DNA of 7,922 nt from an uncultured Oscillospiraceae bacterium (GTDB lineage: Bacteria; Bacillota; Clostridia; Oscillospirales; Oscillospiraceae), in NCBI GenBank assembly GCA_910577525.1, contig CAJTLI010000064.1:1-7922 (forward strand), written 5' to 3'. A program made the translations under genes and the position numbers. The notes beneath the pieces were generated by a model. That model had not been told where the DNA came from. It saw only the letters and a list, made by a program, of their open reading frames with translations, and searched no databases. Of this stretch, positions 1 through 7,214 are shown in pieces; positions within the stretch are counted from its first letter, which is position 1, and every line of letters starts with the position of its first letter.

Positions 1-911
1 TTTCCATTGAGGCTAAGGTCCTTTACGGCCTTCTGCTGGACCGGATGGGACTTTCAGTGAAAAACGGCTGGATGGACGGGGATAAGCGCGTCTACATCTA
101 CTTCACCCAAGAGGACGCTATGAACCTCATGAGCTGCGGCAAGGACAAGGCCACGAAGTTGTTCCGGGAGCTGGACAAGGACGGCATCGGCCTGATCGAG
201 CGGAAGAAGCAGGGTCAGGGACGGCCCACGCGGATTTACGTCAAAAACTTCATCCTGCCCCCGGAACCGGGCCAGCCCCAGCAGCCGGAACAGGCACCGC
301 CGCCCCCGGCTTCTCAGACTGCGGAAAATCAGCAGTCAAGACCGCTGGACCGTGCCGCACTCTTGACTGCGGAAAAACCGCAGTCTGCACCGCTGGAAAC
401 GCGCGGTCTTGACGGCGGCTTTTCCGCCCCTAATAAGACTGAAAAGAAAAATACTGATCTGAACGATACTGACCCATCCATCCTTCCCCCTACCCCCGCT
501 CCGTCTGCCCGTGCCAGACCCAAAGGCCGGATGAGGATGGATGAGATGGACAGATACCGAGAGCTGATAAAAGAAAATATCGACTTTGACCTCCTGCTCC
601 AAGAGCATCCCTATGACCAGGAAACGCTGGATGGTTATGTGGAGCTTATGGTAGAGGTCTGCTGCTCCCGGCGGGACTTCATCCGCATTGCCGGGGAGGA
701 AATGCCCACCGGCGTGGTCAAGAGCCGGTTTCTGAAGCTGAACCATGAGCATATCGCCTACGTTCTGGACAGTCTGAGCCAGAACACCACGCTGGTAAAG
801 AACATCAAGGCGTACACCCTGGCGGCGCTCTACAACGCGCCCACGACCATCAGCCAGTATTACGCATCCCTAGTCAGCCACGATCTGGCCCAGGATGCGG
901 CTGGAATATAA
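1..911 (+). CDS. repA: RepA_N-type replication initiator protein A, 5'-truncated by the window
   Basis: Initiator for replication of a plasmid or integrative conjugative element; it is expected to bind the origin and recruit host replication proteins in the cytoplasm. The reading frame is open from the window edge (first full codon at 3), and the visible start SIEAKVLYGLLLDRM is internal to the RepA_N winged-helix domain. By family comparison about 30-40 N-terminal residues lie outside the window. The N-terminal domain runs to about nt 255 and includes VYIYFTQEDAMNLMSCGKDK and GIGLIERKKQGQGRPTRIYV, both typical of RepA_N proteins in Clostridia. A Pro/Gln-rich linker follows (about nt 256-530). 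The C-terminal domain (about nt 540-880, with YRELIKENIDFDLLL and HPYDQETLDGYVELM) matches the DUF6017 tail of these initiators. The ATG at 45 lies inside the conserved domain and is not the start. The DUF3846 gene follows after 30 bp. Family assignment is from remembered motifs, not from a search. Confidence 0.92.
   Translation, partial: SIEAKVLYGLLLDRMGLSVKNGWMDGDKRVYIYFTQEDAMNLMSCGKDKATKLFRELDKDGIGLIERKKQGQGRPTRIYVKNFILPPEPGQPQQPEQAPPPPASQTAENQQSRPLDRAALLTAEKPQSAPLETRGLDGGFSAPNKTEKKNTDLNDTDPSILPPTPAPSARARPKGRMRMDEMDRYRELIKENIDFDLLLQEHPYDQETLDGYVELMVEVCCSRRDFIRIAGEEMPTGVVKSRFLKLNHEHIAYVLDSLSQNTTLVKNIKAYTLAALYNAPTTISQYYASLVSHDLAQDAAGI
317..428. repeat. Direct repeats and hairpins in the repA linker; candidate internal replication origin
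   Basis: Two 33-bp direct repeats (317-349 and 365-397) match at 28 of 33 positions with a 48-bp period. Each contains a palindrome. The second is perfect: GACTGCGG (365-372), loop AAAAA, CCGCAGTC (378-385). The first keeps a 6-bp stem, GACTGC/GCAGTC (317-322 and 332-337). A third related unit at 411-428 starts GACGGCGG and forms GGCGG/CCGCC (414-418 and 424-428) around a 5-nt loop. Longer-range perfect inverted repeats also exist: 335-345 with 403-413 (11 bp), and 332-341 with 361-370 (10 bp). In characterised RepA_N plasmids the origin lies inside the central part of the rep coding sequence, which is where this cluster sits. The origin role is inferred. The alternative is a repeated Gln/Pro/Ser-rich linker selected only as protein. 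Confidence 0.55.
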
Positions 912-925
912 CAACCGGACAGACG

Positions 926-932
926 AAGGAGG
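926..932 (+). promoter_or_regulatory. Ribosome binding site of the DUF3846 gene
   Basis: AAGGAGG, a full Shine-Dalgarno match, lies 9 bp before the ATG at 942. It fixes that start. The 30-bp gap after the repA stop has no terminator-like hairpin, so the two genes are probably read from one transcript. Confidence 0.85.
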
Positions 933-941
933 ATTTTCTGT

Positions 942-1283
942 ATGGCAAACAAAATCGACATTCTGGTGGTAGAACCCTGCGAGGCTCCCCGCCCCGCCCA
1001 GGTTGAGGACACGCTGGAAGCCTTTCAGCAGATTGTGGGCGGACCCATCGAGGCGGGGTGCTACCTGCCCCAGCGGGTGATGCTGGTCTGCAATGGTGAG
1101 GGCAAGAATATGGGCCTGATGCCCAACCGGGAAAACCCCACGGACAGCGGGGACTTTATCGCCGGGACGTTCCTGCTGTGCGGCTTTGAGGGGGAACACT
1201 TTACCTCCCTGACCCCTGCCCAGCAGCGGGAATTTGAAGCCTACTTCGCCACGTCCGGCCCGGAAGGAGGCGATAAGGATTGA
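942..1283 (+). CDS. DUF3846 family protein
   Basis: Small cytoplasmic protein of 113 residues with no signal peptide or membrane segment. It starts MANKIDILVVEP, continues with a conserved-looking core (LEAFQQIVGG, then VMLVCNGEGKNMGLMPNR) and then DFIAGTFLLCG. This order, a short beta strand, an 'LQ.IVGG' helix, a 'VCNEEGK' turn, 'NR' and 'IAGTFF.CG', is the DUF3846 pattern as I recall it. Such proteins are frequent in conjugative elements and phages of Firmicutes, and their biochemical role is unknown. The start is set by AAGGAGG at 926-932. The gene follows repA by 30 bp, and its last codons overlap a second Shine-Dalgarno-like AAGGAGG (1264-1270) that would serve a downstream frame. The acidic C-terminus (GPEGGDKD) is not conserved in any way I recognise. 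The family call is fairly secure; no function is offered. Confidence 0.85.
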   Translation: MANKIDILVVEPCEAPRPAQVEDTLEAFQQIVGGPIEAGCYLPQRVMLVCNGEGKNMGLMPNRENPTDSGDFIAGTFLLCGFEGEHFTSLTPAQQREFEAYFATSGPEGGDKD

Positions 1284-1324
1284 CAGCCCGCCATCTGCTC
1301 CGCCGCCTGCTGGTCCCGCCTTAG
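1280..1324 (+). other. Possible stub of a coupled small reading frame (14 codons)
   Basis: A TTG at 1280 overlaps the TGA stop of the DUF3846 gene (TTGA) and is preceded by AAGGAGG at 1264-1270, 9 bp upstream. This is the usual arrangement for translational coupling. The frame encodes only a 14-residue peptide (TARHLLRRLLVPP after the start) and ends at the TAG 1322-1324. It may be the first codons of a gene cut away when the large surface-protein gene was placed here, or a coupling or leader peptide, or chance. The Shine-Dalgarno match and overlap are visible; everything else is inference. Confidence 0.2.
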
Positions 1325-1368
1325 TACATAGCACACCCCGGAAAATCCAAAATCTGAAAGGAGGACGC
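1284..1368 (+). other. Gap between DUF3846 and the surface-protein gene
   Basis: 85 bp with no convincing promoter, terminator hairpin or terminal inverted repeat. TTGACA at 1280-1285 matches a -35 box, but nothing resembling a -10 box lies 16-18 bp downstream. Composition becomes A-rich from about 1341 up to the ribosome binding site. If the surface module is cargo, its left junction would lie here. Confidence 0.4.
1357..1364 (+). promoter_or_regulatory. Ribosome binding site that sets the surface-protein start at 1369
   Basis: AAAGGAGG lies 4 bp before the ATG at 1369. The open frame extends upstream to an ATG at 1234, but that start overlaps the DUF3846 gene and would put about 45 unlikely residues before a standard signal peptide. 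The Shine-Dalgarno and the signal peptide together favour 1369, although the spacing is slightly short. Confidence 0.85.
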
Positions 1369-4300
1369 ATGAGCATCAAATTTCCCAATCTAAAGCGATT
1401 CTTTTCTCTGTTCCTGGCGGCGGTGATGATGGTCAGCCTTTTAGCGGTCAACGCCCATGCCGCCAATGCCAACAAGATCACCGACTACGGCGACGCCTAC
1501 GGCCATTGGGCCTATGAAGCCCTGGCGTGGGCGGTGGACAACGGTGTGCTGGTGGGTACGTCCGAGGACAAACTGAACCCGGACGGCTATCTCACCCGCG
1601 CTCAGATGGCCGCTATGATCGACCGGCTGTTTGGCACCTACAAGAGCGCCGATATTTCCCGCTTCACGGATGTGCCCCGTGGGAGCTGGCACCATGACTA
1701 CATCGCCCAGGCAGTCCACATGGGGACCTTCGCCGGGTATTCCAGCAGCCGCATGGGACCGAATGAGAATATCACCCGCGAACAGGCCATGGTGGTGCTG
1801 GCCCGGACGGTCTGCCTGTCCTCTGCTGGTAATTCCGTTCTGGCCCGGTTCCCGGACCGGAACCAGGTAGGCGCGTGGGCGGCGGACGCTGTTGCAGCCA
1901 TGGTAGAGCGGGGCTACGTCAGCGGTTACAACGATGGCCGCTTGAATCCCAAGGGCCAGATCACCAGGGCGGAGATGGCGCAGATCATGAGCAATATCTT
2001 CCAGAGTGTCCACGATTCCGGTGATCTCACCGGCACCTACCGGGACACGGTTCTGGTGCGGGGCGCAGTAAGCATCAAGGACGCTGTGTTTGAAAGCGAC
2101 CTGATTCTCGCCAACGGTCTGGGGGAGAACGCCCTGGACCTCAATAACATCACCGTCAAGGGACGGCTGGTGGTATGGGGCGGCTCCGCCGTCAACATCA
2201 CCGGAAAATCCACCGTTGCGGGCGTAGTCACGCCCCGGAATGACGGCCCGGTGCAGGTGGTCTTTGACGCCGCCGCTGCGGAACTGTCCAAGAAGGACTG
2301 CTCCACCGTTTACCCCAGCGGCATGGACAAGGGCAATCGGGTGATCTTCACCGACAAGGCCGACAAGCCCGCCATCGCCTTTGACCTCCCGGCATATCGG
2401 TATGTGGGGGATTCCGTCTCCGTGAAAACCACGCTCACCGGCGCGGAGGCCGTCACCTGGGAGCTGACCCGTGACGGGAAATCTATCGCCATGCCGGAGG
2501 GCTTCACCAAAGACGGCGGTATCTGCTTCTTCATGGAGGCTGGCCGCTACACGCTGAAAGGCACTGTGGAGAACAGCGGCGGCACCGCCTCCTGCGAGAA
2601 AACTGTGGAGGTCCTGCCCATCGGTGACATTGCCTTTTCTCTGCCGGAGTATGGCTACACCGACCGGACGGAGGATGTGAAGCTGCTGACCAGGAACAAT
2701 CTGACCGGCTCCGTGGTCTGGACGCTGACGAAGGACGGCGCAAACCAGCCCCTCACCAGCTTCACCGAGGACGGCGGCACGCTGGCTCTGACCGAGACGG
2801 GCAAGTACACCCTGACGGCTACCCTCACGGACGCCGCCGGGAAGCAGTACACCGCCAGCCAGTCCATCACCATCCTGCCGGTAATCGTCCCCGCTGTGAC
2901 CGCCAGTGCGGAGATGGTGCATGAGGATGAATCCGTGGAGATTGGCCTGACTATGGAGGGCGGCAAGCCCGATTCCGTCCGCTGGGCGCTGACCAAGGAT
3001 GGCAATGAGGCTGCTGTCAGCCTGGGCGACCAGGGCGGGACACTTACCTTTGACGGTGCTGGGGACTACACCCTTACCGCTATCGCCAAGGATGCCCAGG
3101 ACCGGGAGTTTTCTTCTAAGCCTGTGACTATCAAGGCCCTCCCGAACCTGTCCCTCTCCCTGACCGCTGACACCGACAAGCTCCATGAAGATGAAGCGGC
3201 GGCAATCAGCCTGACCGTGGAGCATGGCGCACCCTCGACTGTTCAATGGGCCTTGACCCGTGACGGCGCGGGTGTTTCTGTTTCTCTGGACGATCACGGC
3301 GGCACTCTCACTTTTGACGGAGCCGGGGCCTATGTCCTGACTGTCACCGTCACGGATGAGCTGGGGAAGGAGTACACCGCCGCCCTGCCCATTGAGGTCT
3401 GTCCGGTGATTGTCCTGGCCCTGGACGCACCGGAGACGGCCCACGTTGACCAGCCCGCCGCTGTCAGTCTTTCTGAGACTGACTTGGATGTAGAGTGGGA
3501 GGTTGTTTCCGAAGATGGAATGGCTATTGACAATGCCCTGACCAACGAGGGCGGCGAGATTGCTTTTCCCTCTGCTGGTAGCTACACCGTAACCGCCAGT
3601 GTCACGGACCACCTGGGCCGGACGTTCAGTGCCAGGGCCACCATCGCCGTATGGGGCACCATGGGCCTGTCCTTCCGGCTCCCGGAGTTCACCCACCCGG
3701 ATGAGACAGTAAAGGTAAAAATGACCTCAAAAAATGTGGGAGACAGCAAGATTGAGTGGTCCCTGACCGTGGACGGCCAGCCTGTTTCCCTCCCTGCCGG
3801 TATTGCCGGGACCCTCGACAATGTTGGGGGCAGCGTAAAGTTCCTCCAGACCGGCACCAACATCCTGACCGCCGACCTGACGGACGGCCTGGGCCGTGCG
3901 TTCACCTATGAGCAGACGATCACGGTCTATCCGGTCCTCCATTTGGAGCTGACGGCGGATGCCACCACTCATACGGACGAGCAGATCAGCGTCACGCTGG
4001 AAAAGGACACCGCCCTGCCCGTGGCCTGGAAGATCACGCCGTCCAATGACCCCTCTGCTGCTGTGGAGTACACTGGCAATCTGACGGACAACGGCGGCAC
4101 CATCCAGATCACCAGCGCCGGGGCCTATGACATTGCCGCCAGCGTGACGGATGCCACCGGGCGGGTGTTCGCCGCTCCCGCTGTGACTGTGGCGGTCTAC
4201 CCCGTGGCGGGCCTGGACTTCACCCTTCCCGCCGCCGCGTGGACGGACAGCAGCACCCCCGTGGACCTCCTGACCTCCGATTTGCAGGGGCAGGACGTGA

Positions 4301-7197
4301 CCTGGACGCTGATGAAGGACGGCTCAGCGGTTTCCCTGACCGGCTCCATGCTGGGGGACCTGGGCAACCTGGGCGGCAAGGTCCGTTTCCCGGAAGTGGG
4401 GACTTACACCCTGACCGCCTCCGCCGTAGACGCGCTGGGCCAGGAGTATTCCTGTTCGCAGACAATCAAGATTTACCCTGTTGTCGGCCTGAGTGTTTCC
4501 GCCAACGATATGAGCCACACCGATACTGCGGAGGATGTGCGGCTGACCACGGAAAACCTGGGCAGCAACGAAGTGGTCTGGACGGTACTGCGGGACGGCA
4601 AAGAGATCATGCCGCCCTTTGACCTGACCGCCAAGGGCGGACACGGCTTCTTCCCCGAAGCGGGCCTTTACACCTTCACCGCCAGTGTGACGGATGAGCT
4701 GGGCCGTGTCACCACCGCCACGGCTTCCATCCAGATTTACCCCGTGGGCGTGTCCGGCTTCTATCTGCCCAAAATGTTCCACACCGATTCCGTGGTCACG
4801 CTGGTGACGGGCTTTGCGGAATTGGGCGAGAACCCCCTGCGCTGGTCCCTGACCCTGAACGGCGAGAATGTCCCCGTGGCCGACTATGTGACCGGGGAGC
4901 TGACCGCTGACGGCGGGAAAATCCAGTTCAAGCAGGCGGGCGAGTACAAGCTCCGGGCCAGCTTCCAGGACGCTGGGGGCCGCAATTACTCCTATGAGCA
5001 GTCCTTCAACGTCTACCCCATTCCCGTGATCGCCTGGACCATGCCCAATTATGCCCACACGGACAGCACATTCACCGTAGCTGTTGAATCCAAAAACGTG
5101 GTGGCGGACGCTGCAATCCAGTGGCACATTGACGACACCTACGGCCTCCGCCAGAATTGGGGGACCTATGTTGCTGGAACCCTGACCACCGAACCAGGCG
5201 ACATCCGTATCAAACACGCCGGAGTGTTCACCCTCGGCTGTGAGATCACCGACCCCACCGGGCGGGTGTTCTCCTTTGACGGTCCCAGCATTGAGGTTCT
5301 GGCCGATCAGGAATTGCAGGTGGATATGGTGGAGCGGCAGGTCTACACCGGCGAGACGGTACAGGTGCGGACCCTGGGCAACAACATTGAGCTGCCTGTG
5401 GAGTGGTCCTTGGAGAAGGACGGCAAGCCCGCAGACCTCTCCACCTACGTTACTGGCGATTTGAACAACCTGGGCGGGGCGATTCAGTTCACCCAAGGCG
5501 GAGAGTTCCGGCTGATCGGCACTCTGCGGGACGGCCTGGGCCGGACCTTCACCGCCAGCGACACCATTACTGTTCTGCCCGTTGGCTCCCTGCAATTCTC
5601 CATGGCGGATATGGAGTATGTGGGCAACCGCGTCCCCGTGGTCATGGATAAGCTCTTTAACCCGGACGGGGCAGTTATCGCATGGTCCGCGCAGAAGGAC
5701 GGCGCGGCCTGCCTGATTGACCTCTCCACCCTGGACAATGACGGCGGCACCGTGATCTTCCCGGAACCCGGCGAGTACACCCTGACCGCCACCCTCCGGG
5801 ACAGCAATGGCAAGACTGCCACCGCCAGCCAGAGTATTACCATCATTTTCAAAGCCGCCCTGACCGTCACCGCGCCGGATTCTATTCATATCGGCTCCAA
5901 GTTCCCCGTGGGCATCAGCGGAGCGGGCAGTCTGCCCGTGAGCTGGGGCGTGAAGCTGGGCGGCAGACCTGTCACCCTGGACAGCAACACCGGCTTCCTT
6001 TCCAATGACGGCGGTGATCTGGCCCTCTATGCCGAAGGAACCTACACCATCACCGCCACAGTGCGGGATGACGCGGGCAACCTGACCAGCGGCTTTGCCA
6101 ATATTACCGTTACCAATACCGCTCCAATCATTGAGAGCTTTACCGCCAACGCCACCCGGAACATGAAGGATGGACGTTTCTACGCCGATCTCAACGCTGT
6201 GGCCTCCGACCCGGACGGGGACGCTGTGCATCTGGAATGGAGCAGCGAGTACCAGCAGGACGGCTATTATGAGGTTGGTACACATACCATCCGCGTCCGT
6301 GCGGTGGATGAGTGGGGCGCGGCCTCCGCCTGGGAGAGCCGGACGATTGAGTTTATCAACAACGCTCCGGTTATCACCAGCTTCACCGCCAGCGTGACCC
6401 GGCAGACCAGCGGCAATAACTTCTTTGCCAATGTCTCCGCTGCGGCCAGTGACCCGGACGGCGATACGGTCCGGCTGGAATGGGGCGGGGACTATGTTTC
6501 CTCCGGCTGGTATTCCCGGAACGGCTCCCATACCATCCGTGTCCGGGCGGTAGACGCTTATGGCGCGGCTTCCCCCTGGCAGGAAAAGACCATTGAATTT
6601 GTCAATCAGGCCCCCAGCAAGCCCGTGATCTCCCGGAACCCCGCCAACGGCGTGGTGCGGCCCAGCCAAGCGGTGACGATCACCGCCAGCTCCACCGACC
6701 CGGAAGGGGACGCTATTACTTATGAATGGGACGGCAGGGACAAGGAAACCACCACTTACGGATATGGAAAGCACCTTATCAAGTGCAGAGCGGTGGACGC
6801 CTATGGCGCGGCTTCTCCTTGGTCCGCTATCGTGTTCTTTGTGGCGGATGATGTGGGCGGCGGCATGACCCTGACCTCCGCCAACTCCTTCATTGAGGAA
6901 ACCGGCATCAATTTCCAGGACGATGGGGAGACGATCTATGGCTACATCACCGAGTACACCTTTGATGTGCCGCCCGTCAGCGGTCACAACGGCAGCGACT
7001 ACGGCAGGGTCGAAGCCTATAACATCCGCACCGGCCAATGGGATGAGATTGCCTATAAGACTACGAATAACGGCGTGACCCTCTCCGGCAAGCTGCCCAC
7101 CGGCACCTATACGCAGATGCGGTTCTATTACTATACGAACCACGACTGTATGTATAACAAGAGCAACATCACCTATTCCATTGTATTTGACTTTTAA
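1369..7197 (+). CDS. Giant SLH-anchored surface protein with 14 Ig-like repeats and 3 DPDGD repeats
   Basis: Exported 1942-residue cell-surface fibre, probably an adhesin or structural surface protein. Order of parts: signal peptide 1-31 (basic start with KR, hydrophobic core FLAAVMMVSLLAV, cleavage likely after AHA); three SLH domains (about 37-213) carrying LTRAQ (75), ITREQ (135) and ITRAE (198); a solenoid-like segment (about 217-334); fourteen Ig-like repeats (335 to about 1582); three repeats with a DP(D/E)GD motif (about 1583-1828); a unique C-terminal domain (about 1829-1942). SLH domains bind pyruvylated secondary cell wall polymer, so the N-terminus sits at the wall and the repeats project outward. 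There is no LPXTG motif and no C-terminal membrane segment, so SLH is the only anchor. No catalytic domain was recognised. The gene lies 85 bp after the DUF3846 gene and 17 bp before another exported-protein gene, which suggests an operon. The SLH and repeat architecture is clear; the adhesive role is inferred. It could also be a structural surface-layer component. Confidence 0.93.
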   Translation: MSIKFPNLKRFFSLFLAAVMMVSLLAVNAHAANANKITDYGDAYGHWAYEALAWAVDNGVLVGTSEDKLNPDGYLTRAQMAAMIDRLFGTYKSADISRFTDVPRGSWHHDYIAQAVHMGTFAGYSSSRMGPNENITREQAMVVLARTVCLSSAGNSVLARFPDRNQVGAWAADAVAAMVERGYVSGYNDGRLNPKGQITRAEMAQIMSNIFQSVHDSGDLTGTYRDTVLVRGAVSIKDAVFESDLILANGLGENALDLNNITVKGRLVVWGGSAVNITGKSTVAGVVTPRNDGPVQVVFDAAAAELSKKDCSTVYPSGMDKGNRVIFTDKADKPAIAFDLPAYRYVGDSVSVKTTLTGAEAVTWELTRDGKSIAMPEGFTKDGGICFFMEAGRYTLKGTVENSGGTASCEKTVEVLPIGDIAFSLPEYGYTDRTEDVKLLTRNNLTGSVVWTLTKDGANQPLTSFTEDGGTLALTETGKYTLTATLTDAAGKQYTASQSITILPVIVPAVTASAEMVHEDESVEIGLTMEGGKPDSVRWALTKDGNEAAVSLGDQGGTLTFDGAGDYTLTAIAKDAQDREFSSKPVTIKALPNLSLSLTADTDKLHEDEAAAISLTVEHGAPSTVQWALTRDGAGVSVSLDDHGGTLTFDGAGAYVLTVTVTDELGKEYTAALPIEVCPVIVLALDAPETAHVDQPAAVSLSETDLDVEWEVVSEDGMAIDNALTNEGGEIAFPSAGSYTVTASVTDHLGRTFSARATIAVWGTMGLSFRLPEFTHPDETVKVKMTSKNVGDSKIEWSLTVDGQPVSLPAGIAGTLDNVGGSVKFLQTGTNILTADLTDGLGRAFTYEQTITVYPVLHLELTADATTHTDEQISVTLEKDTALPVAWKITPSNDPSAAVEYTGNLTDNGGTIQITSAGAYDIAASVTDATGRVFAAPAVTVAVYPVAGLDFTLPAAAWTDSSTPVDLLTSDLQGQDVTWTLMKDGSAVSLTGSMLGDLGNLGGKVRFPEVGTYTLTASAVDALGQEYSCSQTIKIYPVVGLSVSANDMSHTDTAEDVRLTTENLGSNEVVWTVLRDGKEIMPPFDLTAKGGHGFFPEAGLYTFTASVTDELGRVTTATASIQIYPVGVSGFYLPKMFHTDSVVTLVTGFAELGENPLRWSLTLNGENVPVADYVTGELTADGGKIQFKQAGEYKLRASFQDAGGRNYSYEQSFNVYPIPVIAWTMPNYAHTDSTFTVAVESKNVVADAAIQWHIDDTYGLRQNWGTYVAGTLTTEPGDIRIKHAGVFTLGCEITDPTGRVFSFDGPSIEVLADQELQVDMVERQVYTGETVQVRTLGNNIELPVEWSLEKDGKPADLSTYVTGDLNNLGGAIQFTQGGEFRLIGTLRDGLGRTFTASDTITVLPVGSLQFSMADMEYVGNRVPVVMDKLFNPDGAVIAWSAQKDGAACLIDLSTLDNDGGTVIFPEPGEYTLTATLRDSNGKTATASQSITIIFKAALTVTAPDSIHIGSKFPVGISGAGSLPVSWGVKLGGRPVTLDSNTGFLSNDGGDLALYAEGTYTITATVRDDAGNLTSGFANITVTNTAPIIESFTANATRNMKDGRFYADLNAVASDPDGDAVHLEWSSEYQQDGYYEVGTHTIRVRAVDEWGAASAWESRTIEFINNAPVITSFTASVTRQTSGNNFFANVSAAASDPDGDTVRLEWGGDYVSSGWYSRNGSHTIRVRAVDAYGAASPWQEKTIEFVNQAPSKPVISRNPANGVVRPSQAVTITASSTDPEGDAITYEWDGRDKETTTYGYGKHLIKCRAVDAYGAASPWSAIVFFVADDVGGGMTLTSANSFIEETGINFQDDGETIYGYITEYTFDVPPVSGHNGSDYGRVEAYNIRTGQWDEIAYKTTNNGVTLSGKLPTGTYTQMRFYYYTNHDCMYNKSNITYSIVFDF
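1477..2007 (+). other. Three SLH domains (wall-anchoring part of the surface protein)
   Basis: Three tandem S-layer homology domains: residues about 37-90, 98-148 and 160-213. Each has the 'F.D....W....I..A...G...G' pattern followed by the TRAE-type motif (LTRAQ, ITREQ, ITRAE), with aromatic-rich starts such as GHWAYEALAWAVDNGVLVG. Three copies make one functional SLH trimer in known proteins. They bind pyruvylated wall polysaccharide made by CsaB-type hosts. Only the third copy keeps the exact TRAE sequence. Confidence 0.93.
2017..2370 (+). other. Solenoid-like linker between SLH domains and Ig-like array
   Basis: Residues about 217-334. Short beta-rich stretches alternate in a ladder-like way (VLVRGAVSIKDAVFESDLIL, ALDLNNITVKGRLVVWGG, AVNITGKSTVAGVV). 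This resembles segments found after SLH triplets in other clostridial surface proteins and could form a short beta-solenoid stalk. The fold is inferred from pattern only. Confidence 0.4.
2371..6114 (+). repeat. Array of 14 Ig-like repeats, 85-94 residues each
   Basis: Repeat starts by residue: 335, 421, 508, 594, 682, 767, 859, 949, 1041, 1129, 1221, 1315, 1408 and 1498. The consensus, reading along, is an opening strand (LxFxLP or LxLTA), an H-T-D-E/S type turn, 'V.W.L.KDG', 'G.L...GG.I.F...G.YTLTA..TD..GR.F', and a closing 'I.VYPV'. This is a seven-strand Ig/PKD-like pattern with Pro at the joints. DNA of neighbouring copies has diverged mostly at silent and semi-silent sites, so no recent duplication is visible. 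Copies 7 and 11 lack the KDG turn and have altered loops. Stalk function is inferred from comparison with other multi-Ig surface fibres. Confidence 0.88.
6115..6849 (+). repeat. Three PKD/cadherin-like repeats with DPDGD motifs
   Basis: Copies start at residues 1583, 1664 and 1746, each about 81-83 residues. Shared landmarks are an opening N.AP.I, then SDPDGD (copies 1 and 2) or TDPEGD (copy 3), an (L/Y)EW strand, H(T/L)I(R/K).RAVD, and (E/A)(W/Y)GAAS.W. The acidic DPDGD loop is typical of PKD- or cadherin-like modules and may bind calcium. The unit is clearly different from the preceding 14-copy array. Confidence 0.85.
6853..7194 (+). other. Unique C-terminal domain of the surface protein
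   Basis: About 114 residues (1829-1942), present once and rich in aromatic residues: EYTFDVPPVSG, then RVEAYNIRTGQWDEIAYKT, then LPTGTYTQMRFYYYTNHDCM. Beta-rich pattern, possibly jelly-roll-like. It sits at the end far from the wall anchor, so it would be the tip of the fibre and is a candidate ligand-binding domain. I do not recognise a named family. Confidence 0.5.
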
Positions 7198-7199
7198 GA

Positions 7200-7206
7200 T
7201 AAGGAG
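7200..7206 (+). promoter_or_regulatory. Ribosome binding site of the second exported-protein gene
   Basis: TAAGGAG lies 8 bp before the ATG at 7215, directly after the stop of the surface-protein gene. The 17-bp gap leaves no room for a terminator or a separate promoter, so the two genes are most likely co-transcribed. Confidence 0.85.
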
Positions 7207-7214
7207 ATTTGCCT

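Noticed and set aside
45..47. ATG at 45 as the repA start
   Set aside because: The frame continues upstream to the window edge with conserved RepA_N residues (SIEAKVLYGLLLDR), so the gene starts outside the window.
1280..1330. Promoter built on TTGACA at 1280-1285
   Set aside because: The -35 match is perfect, but no -10-like hexamer lies at 16-18 bp; the nearest AT-rich hexamers (around 1322-1330) are over 35 bp away.
1234..1368. Upstream ATG (1234) as start of the surface protein
   Set aside because: It overlaps the DUF3846 gene and adds 45 residues with no export signal ahead of a normal signal peptide; the ATG at 1369 has its own AAAGGAGG.
4239..4622. Other-frame + strand open frames inside the surface-protein gene (for example 4239-4622, 5240-5464, 5403-5651)
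   Set aside because: They have Arg/Pro/Gly-rich shadow composition and no ribosome binding site, and lie wholly inside a well-supported gene.
4324..7143. 939-codon open frame on the - strand, and a 751-codon one at 1441-3696
   Set aside because: Both are codon-aligned antisense shadows of the surface-protein gene. They stay open because the sense strand avoids TTA, CTA and TCA codons there, and they end exactly at a sense TCA (4324) and TTA (1441). The translations are low-complexity Gly/His/Val-rich and resemble no protein.
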